Shown here: positions 33,937 through 42,417 of the stretch, piece after piece
How the letters are laid out: each line of letters begins with the position of its first letter
Numbering within the stretch: the first letter of the stretch is position 1
Source: Acidaminococcus hominis
Lineage (GTDB): Bacteria > Bacillota > Negativicutes > Acidaminococcales > Acidaminococcaceae
Length of the DNA stretch: 64,000 nucleotides
Reading direction: 5' to 3' (one strand)
Assembly (NCBI RefSeq): GCF_021044795.1
Contig: NZ_JAJNOP010000005.1
Made by a program: the position numbers and the translations under genes
Notes under the pieces: model-generated
What the model was told of the DNA's origin: nothing
Seen by the model: only the letters and a program-made list of their open reading frames with translations
The model's database searches: none

Positions 33937-35885
33937 ACGGAAGAATAACCTTGAACGGCCGGTATGAGATTATTGATAAAATTGGCGGCGGCGGTATGGC
34001 CGAAGTGTTCCATGGCTACGATACGGTACTGCACCGGGACGTAGGCATCAAAATCCTCCGGGACCAGTTTATCCAGGACAAGCAGTTTGTGGCTCGCTTC
34101 CGGCAGGAAGCCTGCAATGCAGCCGGCCTGTCCCATCCCAATATCGTCAATATCTATGACTGCGGCAACGAACACGAAATCTATTATATTGTCATGGAAT
34201 ATGTGGTGGGCCGCTCCCTGAAGGAAGTCATTGAAGAAAACGGGGCCTTGGATTACAAGACCGCAGTCCGCTACGCCATCGGCATCTGCTCGGCCCTGAA
34301 ACAGGCCCATGACCATTCCATTGTCCACTGTGACGTAAAGAGCCAGAACATCCTCATTGACACCAAGGGCGTGGCCAAGATTACCGACTTTGGCATTGCC
34401 CGGGCCTTTGGCCAGCCCAGCAACGGGCCGGACAAGAATGTCATCGGCTCTGTGTACTACCTGTCTCCGGAGCAGGCTGCCGGCCAGCCGGTAACTCCCC
34501 AATCGGACCTGTATTCCCTGGGGGTGGTCTTTTTTGAAATGCTTACGGGTAAGCTGCCCTACGATGGAGCAACGCCCCTGGAGGTGGCCCGGCACCATCT
34601 GGAGTCTTCCACCCCTTCGGCCCGGCGCTATGACCCGGACATTCCCTACTATTTGGACAACATTGTCACCAAAGCCCTGGCCAAGAATCCCCAGCTGCGG
34701 TACGCTTCCGCCGATGATTTCCTGGCGGACCTGAAAGACGCCCAGACCCGGCTTTTGGGCAAGGAAGAACCCCTGGATCCGGCCTGGTACGATACGTCCA
34801 GCCGGAAGCCGGTCAGCGACGAGACCATGGTTATCAGCAAGACCCAGATGCTGGACGGGATTTTGAAACCCCAGCCGGCAGAACCCAAAAAGGACGATGT
34901 GCCGACCCCGGAAGAGGAGGCAGCCGCCCGGGCCAAAAAGAAAAAATTCCTGGCCTTTTTCCTGGCAGCCATTGTGGTCCTAAGCGGCGTAATCTACGCC
35001 ATTTTAAGCTATACCAGCGGGGATATTCCCGTACCCGATGTGAAGGGCAAGCCCCAGGCTGAGGCAGAACTGCTGCTGACCAAGGCCAATTTGGGCTTTG
35101 AGGTCACCAAGGAATACAGTCCCACCGTGGCTGAAGGCGTGGTCATCAAACAGAGTCCGGGAGCGGGCAGCAAGGTGAAGGCCGGCCGGAAAATCAAACT
35201 GGTGGTCAGCCAGGGGGCGGAACCCGGAGTGGTGCCGGACCTGAAGAAAAAGAGCCTATCAGAAGCCACCCAGCTTTTGGAGAAAGCCAAGCTGAAGGTG
35301 GGCTCCCTGACGGTGAAATATGATTCCAGCGTGCCCCAGGGTACGGTGATTTCCCAAAGCGTATCCGCAGGCAGCAAGGTAACCCCAGGAACCAGCGTGG
35401 ACCTGGTCATGAATATCAGCGGCAATCAGACTGCCGTGCCTTCCCTGGAAGGGTTGTCCCTGGACGACGCCAGAAGCAAGCTCAGCGATATGGGCCTGAC
35501 CGTGGGCAAGCTGGAAGAAACCAATAGCGACAAGGCCAAGGGCACGGTACTCTCCGCAAGCCCCGGCGCCGGCCAAGTGGTAGAACGGGGCAGCACGGTG
35601 AACCTGGTGGTGTCCGCCGGCAAGAAGGAAGAAAAGAAGGAAACCAAGGATAGTTCCTCTTCTTCCGGCAGCAGTACTTCCACCCGGACCATTACCTACA
35701 CGGTGCCCGGCAGCGGCAGTGCCAAAACCGTGAAAATCATTGCATCCGATGCCACCAGCAGCCGGACGGTATTCTCGGGCTCCGTTGCGCCGGGAACCCA
35801 GATTACCCGTCAGGTCACCTTGGGCCCGGATGCCAGCGTACAGATCTATGTAAACGGCGCCTTGGCGGAGGATAAATCCCTGTGA
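33933..35885 (+). CDS. prkC: PASTA-domain Ser/Thr protein kinase
   Basis: A 650-residue membrane kinase sensing muropeptides or lipid II. Kinase domain at about residues 8-270: glycine loop IGGGGMAEVF, ATP lysine Lys40 in VGIKIL, catalytic loop HCDVKSQNIL with Asp134, and DFG in ITDFGIARAFG. The residue before the catalytic Asp is Cys133 rather than Arg, so it is a non-RD kinase. One transmembrane helix lies at about 338-360. Three PASTA repeats follow (about 365-560), then a Ser/Lys-rich linker and a small beta-rich C-terminal domain (about 580-650) that resembles a cell-wall binding tail. It overlaps rsgA by 4 nt. Confidence 0.95.
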   Translation: MNGRITLNGRYEIIDKIGGGGMAEVFHGYDTVLHRDVGIKILRDQFIQDKQFVARFRQEACNAAGLSHPNIVNIYDCGNEHEIYYIVMEYVVGRSLKEVIEENGALDYKTAVRYAIGICSALKQAHDHSIVHCDVKSQNILIDTKGVAKITDFGIARAFGQPSNGPDKNVIGSVYYLSPEQAAGQPVTPQSDLYSLGVVFFEMLTGKLPYDGATPLEVARHHLESSTPSARRYDPDIPYYLDNIVTKALAKNPQLRYASADDFLADLKDAQTRLLGKEEPLDPAWYDTSSRKPVSDETMVISKTQMLDGILKPQPAEPKKDDVPTPEEEAAARAKKKKFLAFFLAAIVVLSGVIYAILSYTSGDIPVPDVKGKPQAEAELLLTKANLGFEVTKEYSPTVAEGVVIKQSPGAGSKVKAGRKIKLVVSQGAEPGVVPDLKKKSLSEATQLLEKAKLKVGSLTVKYDSSVPQGTVISQSVSAGSKVTPGTSVDLVMNISGNQTAVPSLEGLSLDDARSKLSDMGLTVGKLEETNSDKAKGTVLSASPGAGQVVERGSTVNLVVSAGKKEEKKETKDSSSSSGSSTSTRTITYTVPGSGSAKTVKIIASDATSSRTVFSGSVAPGTQITRQVTLGPDASVQIYVNGALAEDKSL

Positions 35886-36769
35886 GTCAGCAAACAGGAA
35901 GAATCATCAAAACCTATAACGGCTACTATTATGTGCTGGGGGACAACGGAACCTGGTACACCTGCAAGGTCCGGGGCCGGATGAAGCAGAAACGCTTCGT
36001 CATAGCTGCCGGCGACCGGGTGGAACTGGACGCAGCCGGGGAAGAGGGAATGATTACGGAAATCCTGCCCCGCCGGAACCTGCTCCAGCGGCCCCTGGTG
36101 GCCAATGTGGACTGGCTGGCAGCGGTATTTGCCTGTGCCGACCCGGATCCCAGCTTTCTTTTAATCGATAAATTGCTGGCCCTGGCAGAAGCCGCAAACA
36201 TTCCCGCCGTCCTGGTGCTCAACAAGGCTGACCTGGCGCCTGAAGGGTTCTTTGACCGGCTGGAAGCCGTGTACGCCCCCCTGGGCTACCCGGTGCTTCA
36301 GGTGGAAGCCAAAAACGGCAAGGGCCTGGACGCCCTGCTGGAGAAAATCTCGGACAGCACGGTGGTGTTTGGCGGTCCTTCCGGGGTGGGAAAATCCACT
36401 TTATTGAATCACCTGAATCCGGAACTTTCCTTAAAAACAGGCCAGGTCAGCGCCAAAATCGGCCGGGGCCGGCATACCACCCGCTTTGCGGAACTGCTGC
36501 CCTTCCAGGGGGGCTACATTGTGGATACCCCGGGGTTCGGCAATATCGACTTGGCCGAACTGGTTATGGACGATGCGGCCCAGGGGTTCCGGGAACTGAA
36601 AGCCCGGGCCGGGCAGTGCCGGTTTAGCGGCTGTACCCATACCCATGAACCGGACTGTGCCGTAAAGGCAGCGGTGGCTGCTGGAGAAATTGCCGCCAGC
36701 CGGTATGAATCCTACTGCATGATCCGCCAGGAATTGGCGGCACAAAAGAAAAGAGGTCAAAAATCATGA
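35882..36769 (+). CDS. rsgA: Small ribosomal subunit biogenesis GTPase
   Basis: A 295-residue circularly permuted GTPase that checks the decoding centre of the 30S subunit. OB fold at about residues 1-70, then G4 LVLNKADL, G1 GPSGVGKSTLLNHL, G3 DTPGFG, and a C-terminal zinc module CRFSGCTHTHEPDC. The start is GTG at 35882, overlapping the prkC stop (GTGA). It overlaps rpe by 4 nt. Confidence 0.97.
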   Translation: MSQQTGRIIKTYNGYYYVLGDNGTWYTCKVRGRMKQKRFVIAAGDRVELDAAGEEGMITEILPRRNLLQRPLVANVDWLAAVFACADPDPSFLLIDKLLALAEAANIPAVLVLNKADLAPEGFFDRLEAVYAPLGYPVLQVEAKNGKGLDALLEKISDSTVVFGGPSGVGKSTLLNHLNPELSLKTGQVSAKIGRGRHTTRFAELLPFQGGYIVDTPGFGNIDLAELVMDDAAQGFRELKARAGQCRFSGCTHTHEPDCAVKAAVAAGEIAASRYESYCMIRQELAAQKKRGQKS

Positions 36770-37407
36770 CAATCATTGCTCCTTCCATTCTTTCCTCCGA
36801 TTTTGCCCGGCTGGCCGAAGAAACTGCCAGCTTGAAAGAAGCCGGTGCCGATTGGGTGCATATTGACGTAATGGACGGTCAATTCGTGCCCAACCTGACC
36901 TTTGGGGCGCCGGTGGTGAAATGCCTCCGGAAATGGACGGATATGTTCTTCGACTGCCACCTGATGGTGGAACATCCGGAAAACTACATCGACAGCTTTG
37001 CCGCTGCCGGGGCGGATATGATTGTGGTCCATGCCGAGGCCACCCATCATCTCCACCGGGTGCTGCAGACCATCCACAGCAAGGGCATCCAGGCTGGGGT
37101 GGCCCTGAACCCGGCTTCTCCCCTGTGCCTGGTGGAAGAAGTCCTGGCCGACGCGGATATGATTCTCCTGATGAGCGTCAACCCGGGGTTTGGGGGCCAG
37201 AAGTTCATCCCGGCCAGCGTGGACAAAATCCGCCGTCTGAAGGCTATGCTGGAAGCCCGGGAACTGAAGACCCTCATCGAAGTGGACGGCGGCGTCAACG
37301 CCGAAACGGCCAAACAGGTACGGGAAGCCGGCGCCAATGTGCTGGTGGCCGGTTCCTACATCTTTGGTGCGCCGGACCGGCAGGAAGCCATTGCCGCCCT
37401 GCGGTAA
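36766..37407 (+). CDS. rpe: Ribulose-phosphate 3-epimerase
   Basis: A 213-residue TIM-barrel enzyme interconverting ribulose-5-phosphate and xylulose-5-phosphate. IAPSILSSDFARL, the metal-binding VHIDVMDGQFVPNLTFG, DCHLMVEHPE, LMSVNPGFGGQKFIP and VDGGVNAETAK are family signatures. It overlaps rsgA by 4 nt and the AsmA-like gene starts 6 bp downstream. Confidence 0.97.
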   Translation: MTIIAPSILSSDFARLAEETASLKEAGADWVHIDVMDGQFVPNLTFGAPVVKCLRKWTDMFFDCHLMVEHPENYIDSFAAAGADMIVVHAEATHHLHRVLQTIHSKGIQAGVALNPASPLCLVEEVLADADMILLMSVNPGFGGQKFIPASVDKIRRLKAMLEARELKTLIEVDGGVNAETAKQVREAGANVLVAGSYIFGAPDRQEAIAALR

Positions 37408-37413
37408 CTGGCG

Positions 37414-38739
37414 ATGAAGGCATTTTGGCGGACCCATAAGGTCAAAATCAAACTGGTAGTGGTAGGTCTGCTGGCCGCCCTTTTGGTGGTCAGCTGGCTG
37501 GCCTATCTGGCCAGCATCCATGCAGCTGCCATTTTCAACCGGGAAATGGCCCGGCAGCACTACCTGGACGGCACCATTACGGTGGAGCGGATTACCGCTA
37601 CCCCCTTTGGCCACGTGCATTTTGAAAACCTGGAGTGGAAGGGGGCCCACGACGGCAACCGGGTAACCATTCCCAACGGGTATTTCCACGTGAATCCCCT
37701 GGACATTATCCTGCGGCGGACCAACAGCCGGACCATTGAACGGCTCCAGCTGGACGACGCAGATATTGTCCTGACCTTCAGCGAAAATATGCACGTCCGG
37801 GGCATCCGGGCTGCCCAGCTGCCGCCGCCGGAGCAGCGGAAAAAGGGAGACCGGAAAAACTTTGACATCAAGCTGAAAAATGTCAATGTGGAGGTACTCC
37901 TGAACCACTGCCACCTGACGGCCTACTACAAGCAGCGGACCCATACCTTTGAGGATGTAAATGCCAATCTGCACTACAACAGCAAGGACAAACTGACCAT
38001 CGACTTTTCTACCGGTGAACTGGGGGGTACCCTGGAAGGCAAAGGAGTGGATATCCAGGGAGCGGTTGACCTGAAACCCCGGGTGTCCACCTACGACCTG
38101 AAGCTGGGCATCAAGGAACTGAATCCGTCTTCCCTGGGAACGGGGCTGAATATCCACGAACGGGTGACCGCTGCTGCCAATGTTACCGGGGACCTGCCGG
38201 ACCCGGTGATTGTAGGCCAGCTGTATATGCCCAACCTGAACCTGCCCGGTCTGAAATTTACCAAGGTCAAGGGCAATTTCAAATACGCCGACGGCTATAT
38301 TGATGCCCAGAACGTAACGGCAGATGTGTTTGGCGGTACCTGCGATGCCCACGGGGGCTTCAACATCGATACCAAGGCCTATACGGTCAACGTGATGGGT
38401 CACGACCTCCACAGCGAGGACGCCACCGGAGTACCCTTCTTCCGCTGCCTGGTGCAGCTGGACCTGAAGATGCTCTGCGATGGGGACAACCGGTCCACCC
38501 TGACCTATGGCTCCTTCTATTCCGGCAAGGGGATGTACGCCATTGTCCAGTTCAATTCCATTCATGGCACCTTTTCCAACCAGTACAAGGAGTTAAAGTT
38601 CAGCGACGTGGAAATCAAGTCCGATGGCGGGGATATTGTGGCACCCCAGTTTGAGCTGGTGGACGGCTCCCTGCATTTGGGCAATCTGTATTACGTGTCC
38701 CCGGACGGCCGCCGGACCCGGATCCGCTTCTTTGGCTAG
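37414..38739 (+). CDS. AsmA-like/TamB-like envelope protein (diderm lipid-transport type)
   Basis: A 441-residue protein with one N-terminal transmembrane helix (VVVGLLAALLVVSWLAYLAS, about residues 15-34) and a long beta-rich periplasmic part. Features such as TPFGHVHFENLEWKG, the LHYNSKDKLTIDFSTGELGG block and YADGYIDAQNVTADVFGG match the repeating-strand pattern of AsmA/TamB/YhdP proteins, which bridge the periplasm and help phospholipid or outer-membrane protein traffic. It is shorter than full-length TamB. Its presence in an operon otherwise typical of Firmicutes supports an outer membrane, as in Negativicutes. The first codon (ATG 37414) lies 6 bp after rpe. Confidence 0.75.
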   Translation: MKAFWRTHKVKIKLVVVGLLAALLVVSWLAYLASIHAAAIFNREMARQHYLDGTITVERITATPFGHVHFENLEWKGAHDGNRVTIPNGYFHVNPLDIILRRTNSRTIERLQLDDADIVLTFSENMHVRGIRAAQLPPPEQRKKGDRKNFDIKLKNVNVEVLLNHCHLTAYYKQRTHTFEDVNANLHYNSKDKLTIDFSTGELGGTLEGKGVDIQGAVDLKPRVSTYDLKLGIKELNPSSLGTGLNIHERVTAAANVTGDLPDPVIVGQLYMPNLNLPGLKFTKVKGNFKYADGYIDAQNVTADVFGGTCDAHGGFNIDTKAYTVNVMGHDLHSEDATGVPFFRCLVQLDLKMLCDGDNRSTLTYGSFYSGKGMYAIVQFNSIHGTFSNQYKELKFSDVEIKSDGGDIVAPQFELVDGSLHLGNLYYVSPDGRRTRIRFFG

Positions 38740-38743
38740 GCGG

Positions 38744-38771
38744 TTGCAAAGTCCCGTGCATATGATATAAT
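38744..38771 (+). promoter_or_regulatory. Riboflavin operon promoter
   Basis: TTGCAA (38744-38749), 16-bp spacer, perfect TATAAT (38766-38771), about 20 bp before the riboswitch. Confidence 0.75.
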
Positions 38772-38796
38772 GAATGAGTAATTTTATAGTGAAATT

Positions 38797-38903
38797 GTCT
38801 TTGGGGCGGGGTGGAACTCCCTACCGGCGGTTACAGTCCGCGAGCGTAAGCACGAATCGGTGGAATCCCGATACCGACAGTACAGTCTGGATGAGAAAAG
38901 ACA
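38797..38903 (+). ncRNA. FMN riboswitch (RFN element)
   Basis: The conserved blocks are present in order: GGGGCGGGGTGGAACTCCC, CTACCGGCGGT, AGTCCGCGAGC, GGTGGAATCCCGATACCGAC, AGTCTGGATGAGAAAAGA. P1 pairs TGTCTT (38797-38802) with AAGACA (38898-38903). The aptamer precedes a terminator and ribD, so FMN should shut off the riboflavin operon. Confidence 0.97.
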
Positions 38904-38920
38904 GCGAAAAGTGTATTTTT

Positions 38921-38954
38921 GCCGTGCTGCCCCAGGCAGTGCGGCTTTTATTTT
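38921..38954 (+). terminator. FMN riboswitch expression-platform terminator
   Basis: GCCGTGCTGCC (38921-38931) pairs with GGCAGTGCGGC (38935-38945, one mismatch region) and is followed by a T-rich tail TTTTATTTT. Confidence 0.8.
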
Positions 38955-38973
38955 GCAGAAAGCAGGTGGACTT

Positions 38974-40071
38974 TTGACAGATCAGGAATATATGAAAATC
39001 GCCTTGGACCTGGCGGAGCAGGCGCGGGGAAATACCAGCCCCAATCCGCTGGTGGGCTGCGTTATCGTCAGCCCTGAGGGCGAAATTGTAGGACGGGGCT
39101 ATCACCACAAGGCGGGGCAGCCCCACGCAGAAGTAAATGCCATGGCGGACGCCGGGGAGAAAACTAAGGGTGCTACGGCCTATGTTACCCTGGAGCCCTG
39201 CTCCCATTACGGGCGCACGGGTCCCTGCTGCGAGGCGCTGATCAAGGCGGGCATCCGCAAGGTAGTGGCCGCTATTGAGGACCCCAATCCCCTGGTAGGG
39301 GGCAAGGGCTTTGCCCGGCTCCGGGAAGCCGGCGTAGAAGTGGTCACCGGGGTGCTGGCTGAGGAAGCCCGGCGCCAGAACGAAGTGTTTCTCCATTGGG
39401 TAACCCACAAGCGGCCCTTTACGGCGCTGAAATACGCCATGACCCTGGACGGAAAAATTGCCACGGCTTCCGGGGACTCCAAATGGATCAGTGGGGAAGA
39501 ATCCCGGAAATACGCCCATACCCTCCGGAGCCAGTACGACGCCATCCTGGTAGGGAAAAATACGGTGTTAAATGATGACCCGTCCCTGACGGTGCGGCTG
39601 GTGGAAGGCAAAAATCCCCTGCGGATTGTGCTGGACAGCAAATGCCAGCTGCCGGTGGACCGGAAGGTCTTCCAGGACGGGGAGGCCAAAACCCTTTTGA
39701 TTACCTCCTGCAAGGCAGATCCGGAACGGCTGGCAGCCTTTAAGGGACTGGACCAGGTGACCATCTGGCAGCTGCCGGAAAACGGCGGTACCCTGGACCT
39801 GGGGGCACTGCTGGACCGACTGGGCGAAAACAACATCACCAGCCTGCTGGTGGAGGGGGGCAGCCAAATCCATGGCTCCTTCCTGGACCTGAAACTGGCC
39901 CAGCGGGTATACGCCTTTATCGCTCCCTGCCTTTTGGGCGGGAAAAAGAACCTGACGGCCATTGGAGGCCGGGGGGCCAGAACCATGGCCCAGCGGGTTA
40001 TCCTCAGCGAACCACAGCATAAGGTGTTTGGTGAGGATTTAATGCTTACGGGCCTTTTGGAAAGGGGCTGA
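38974..40071 (+). CDS. ribD: Bifunctional riboflavin biosynthesis deaminase/reductase
   Basis: A 365-residue two-domain enzyme performing steps two and three of riboflavin synthesis. The deaminase domain (about 1-145) has PHAEVNAM and the zinc site LEPCSHYGRTGPCCEAL; the reductase domain (about 146-365) begins FTALKYAMTLDGKIATASGDSKWI and contains LLVEGGSQIHGSFL. TTG at 38974 is taken as start (LTDQEYMKIALDLA aligns with known RibD N termini, and AGGTGG is upstream, although close); ATG 38992 is the alternative. It is first in the FMN-riboswitch operon. Confidence 0.95.
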   Translation: MTDQEYMKIALDLAEQARGNTSPNPLVGCVIVSPEGEIVGRGYHHKAGQPHAEVNAMADAGEKTKGATAYVTLEPCSHYGRTGPCCEALIKAGIRKVVAAIEDPNPLVGGKGFARLREAGVEVVTGVLAEEARRQNEVFLHWVTHKRPFTALKYAMTLDGKIATASGDSKWISGEESRKYAHTLRSQYDAILVGKNTVLNDDPSLTVRLVEGKNPLRIVLDSKCQLPVDRKVFQDGEAKTLLITSCKADPERLAAFKGLDQVTIWQLPENGGTLDLGALLDRLGENNITSLLVEGGSQIHGSFLDLKLAQRVYAFIAPCLLGGKKNLTAIGGRGARTMAQRVILSEPQHKVFGEDLMLTGLLERG

Positions 40072-40075
40072 GCGT

Positions 40076-40714
40076 ATGTTTACAGGACTGGTTGCGGAAC
40101 TGGGGACGGTGGACACCCTGCGCCGGGAACAGAATTCCTACCGGCTGACCATTGCCGCCAAAAAGATTCCGCCGCTGCTCTCCATTGGGGAAAGCGTCTG
40201 CTGTAACGGGGCCTGCCTCACCGTGACCCATTTTGACCAAGGGCACTTCACCGTGGACGTCATGCCGGAATCTGCCCGGCACACCACCATTGGCAGCCTG
40301 AAGCGGGGGGACAAGGTAAACCTGGAACGGACCCTCCATGTAGGAGACGGCCTGGACGGTCACATTGTCAGCGGCCACGTAGATGGGGTGGGCACCATTG
40401 TGAAGATGGTGCCGGAAGGCATTGCCAAGGTCACCACCATCAGCTGCGGGCCGGAACTGCTCCAGGGCATGGTCAGCAAGGGCTCCATTGCCATTGACGG
40501 CATAAGTCTTACCATTACGGAAGTCACGGATACCACTTTTTCCGTATCCCTGATTCCCTTGACGGTCCAGTTCACCACCCTGGGCTTCAAAAAGCCCGGC
40601 GACAAGGTGAACCTGGAAACCGATATTTTGGGCAAGTACGTCCAGCGCATGCTGGAAAAACGCAAAACAGGGGGCCTGACCAAGGAAACCTTGTTGGAAA
40701 ATGGCTTCTTTTAA
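40076..40714 (+). CDS. ribE: Riboflavin synthase, alpha subunit
   Basis: A 212-residue enzyme dismutating two 6,7-dimethyl-8-ribityllumazine molecules into riboflavin. It consists of two lumazine-binding barrels: MFTGLVAELGTV with CCNGACLTVT in the first, and GHIVSGHVDGVG, GSIAIDGISLTI in the second; the typical start MFTG is intact. ATG follows ribD after 4 bp. Confidence 0.96.
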   Translation: MFTGLVAELGTVDTLRREQNSYRLTIAAKKIPPLLSIGESVCCNGACLTVTHFDQGHFTVDVMPESARHTTIGSLKRGDKVNLERTLHVGDGLDGHIVSGHVDGVGTIVKMVPEGIAKVTTISCGPELLQGMVSKGSIAIDGISLTITEVTDTTFSVSLIPLTVQFTTLGFKKPGDKVNLETDILGKYVQRMLEKRKTGGLTKETLLENGFF

Positions 40715-40728
40715 GGAGGAAATTACCT

Positions 40729-41958
40729 ATGGAACAAGAGTATAAATTTGACACCATTGAACAGGCCATCGCCGACCTGAAAGCCGGCAAGATGGTGCTG
40801 GTTACCGATGATGCCGACCGGGAAAACGAAGGGGACCTGATCATGAGCGCAGAGCACGTGACCACGGAAGCCATCAACTTCATGGCCACCTACGCCAAAG
40901 GCCTGATCTGTATGCCCTGCGACGGCAAAATCCTGGACCGGCTGCAATTAGACCCCATGGTAGCCAACAACACCGATAACCACGAAACGGCCTTCACCGT
41001 TTCCATCGACCATAAGGATACCACCACCGGCATTTCCGCTGTGGAACGGGCCTACACCATGAAAAAATGCGCTGAGGACGACGCCAAGGCCTCCGACTTT
41101 CGCCGGCCTGGCCACGTATTCCCCCTGCGCAGCAAGGAAGGCGGCGTGCTGCGCCGTACCGGCCATACGGAAGCCACTACGGACCTGTGCCGGCTGGCAG
41201 GCCTGAAGCCGGTGGGCATCTGCTGCGAAATCATGAGTGCTGACGGAACCATGGCCCGGACCCCCGAGCTGATGGAATTTGCCAAAGAGCACCAATTGAC
41301 CTTTATTACCGTGGCAGACCTGGTAGCTTACCGGAAAAAGACCGAAAAAATGGTCCACCGGATTGCCAACGTGGCACTGCCCAGCAAGTACGGTACCTTC
41401 CGGGCCATCGGCTACGAAAATGATCTGGACGACAAATGCCATGTGGCCATTATCAAAGGGGACATTACCGGCAAAAAGAACGTGCTGGTCCGGGTCCACT
41501 CCGAATGCCTCACCGGGGACGCCTTCGGCTCCCTGCGCTGCGACTGCGGGGACCAATTGGCTACGGCCCTGCGCATGATCGAAAAGGAAGGCTGCGGCGT
41601 GGTGCTGTATATGCGCCAGGAAGGCCGGGGCATTGGCCTGGCCAACAAACTGCGGGCCTATGAACTCCAGGACCAGGGCCTGGATACGGTGGACGCCAAC
41701 GTGAAACTGGGCTTTGCCCCGGATATGCGGGATTACGGCATTGGTGCCCAAATCCTGGCGGACCTGGGTCTTACCACCATCCGGCTGATGACCAACAATC
41801 CGGCCAAACGGGCGGGCCTGTCCGGCTACGGCATTACCATTACGGAAACCGTGCCCATCATCATGAAAGACAATTGCTACAACCATCACTATATGGTAAC
41901 CAAACAAGTCCGCATGGGACATGAATTACACGAAAAAGAAGTGGAGGCTAAAAAATGA
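40729..41958 (+). CDS. ribBA: Bifunctional DHBP synthase/GTP cyclohydrolase II
   Basis: A 409-residue fusion. The N-terminal RibB domain (about 1-205) has VTDDADRENEGDLIM and RRTGHTEATTDLCRLAG; the C-terminal RibA domain (about 206-405) has VRVHSECLTGDAFGSLRCDC (zinc site), YMRQEGRGIGLANKLRAY and LMTNNPAKRAGL. It supplies both branches of the pathway: dihydroxybutanone phosphate and the GTP-derived pyrimidine. AAGGAGG precedes the ATG. It overlaps ribH by 4 nt. Confidence 0.97.
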   Translation: MEQEYKFDTIEQAIADLKAGKMVLVTDDADRENEGDLIMSAEHVTTEAINFMATYAKGLICMPCDGKILDRLQLDPMVANNTDNHETAFTVSIDHKDTTTGISAVERAYTMKKCAEDDAKASDFRRPGHVFPLRSKEGGVLRRTGHTEATTDLCRLAGLKPVGICCEIMSADGTMARTPELMEFAKEHQLTFITVADLVAYRKKTEKMVHRIANVALPSKYGTFRAIGYENDLDDKCHVAIIKGDITGKKNVLVRVHSECLTGDAFGSLRCDCGDQLATALRMIEKEGCGVVLYMRQEGRGIGLANKLRAYELQDQGLDTVDANVKLGFAPDMRDYGIGAQILADLGLTTIRLMTNNPAKRAGLSGYGITITETVPIIMKDNCYNHHYMVTKQVRMGHELHEKEVEAKK

Positions 41959-42416
41959 AAGTAGTAGAAGGAAATTTACTGGCAGAGGGTTTAAAATTTG
42001 GCATCGTAGTTGCCCGTTTCAATGAGTTCATTACCAGCAAGCTGCTCAGCGGCGCGGAAGACACCCTGGTGCGTCACGGCGTAGCAGAAGACGACATTAC
42101 GGTGGCCTGGGTTCCCGGGGCTTTTGAAATCCCCCTGGTCGCCAAAAAAATGGCCCAAAGCGGCAAATATGACGGCATCATCTGCCTGGGCGCAGTAATC
42201 CGCGGTGCTACCAGCCACTATGACTATGTGTGCAGCGAAGTGTCCAAGGGCATTGCCCTGGTGAATATGGAAACCGGCGTTCCCACCGGCTTTGGCGTGC
42301 TCACCACCGAAAATATTGAACAGGCTGTGGAACGGGCTGGCACCAAGGCCGGCAACAAGGGTTCCGATACGGCCCTGTCCATGATTGAAATGGTCAACCT
42401 GACCCGGAGCCTGTAA
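41955..42416 (+). CDS. ribH: 6,7-dimethyl-8-ribityllumazine synthase
   Basis: A 153-residue lumazine synthase subunit (icosahedral assemblies in the family). Visible: VARFNEFITSKLLSGAEDTL, WVPGAFEIPLVAKKMA, CLGAVIRGATSHYDYVCSE (catalytic His in the last) and FGVLTTENIEQAVERAGTKA. ATGA overlap with ribBA. It completes the ribD-E-BA-H set, sufficient for riboflavin from GTP and ribulose-5-phosphate, apart from the unassigned phosphatase. Confidence 0.97.
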   Translation: MKVVEGNLLAEGLKFGIVVARFNEFITSKLLSGAEDTLVRHGVAEDDITVAWVPGAFEIPLVAKKMAQSGKYDGIICLGAVIRGATSHYDYVCSEVSKGIALVNMETGVPTGFGVLTTENIEQAVERAGTKAGNKGSDTALSMIEMVNLTRSL

Positions 42417-42417
42417 G

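Noticed and set aside
36757..38565. Minus-strand open frame opposite rpe and the AsmA-like gene (about 602 codons)
   Set aside because: It spans two real genes on the other strand, and its Gly/His/Gln/Val-rich translation is typical of an antisense artefact in GC-rich DNA.
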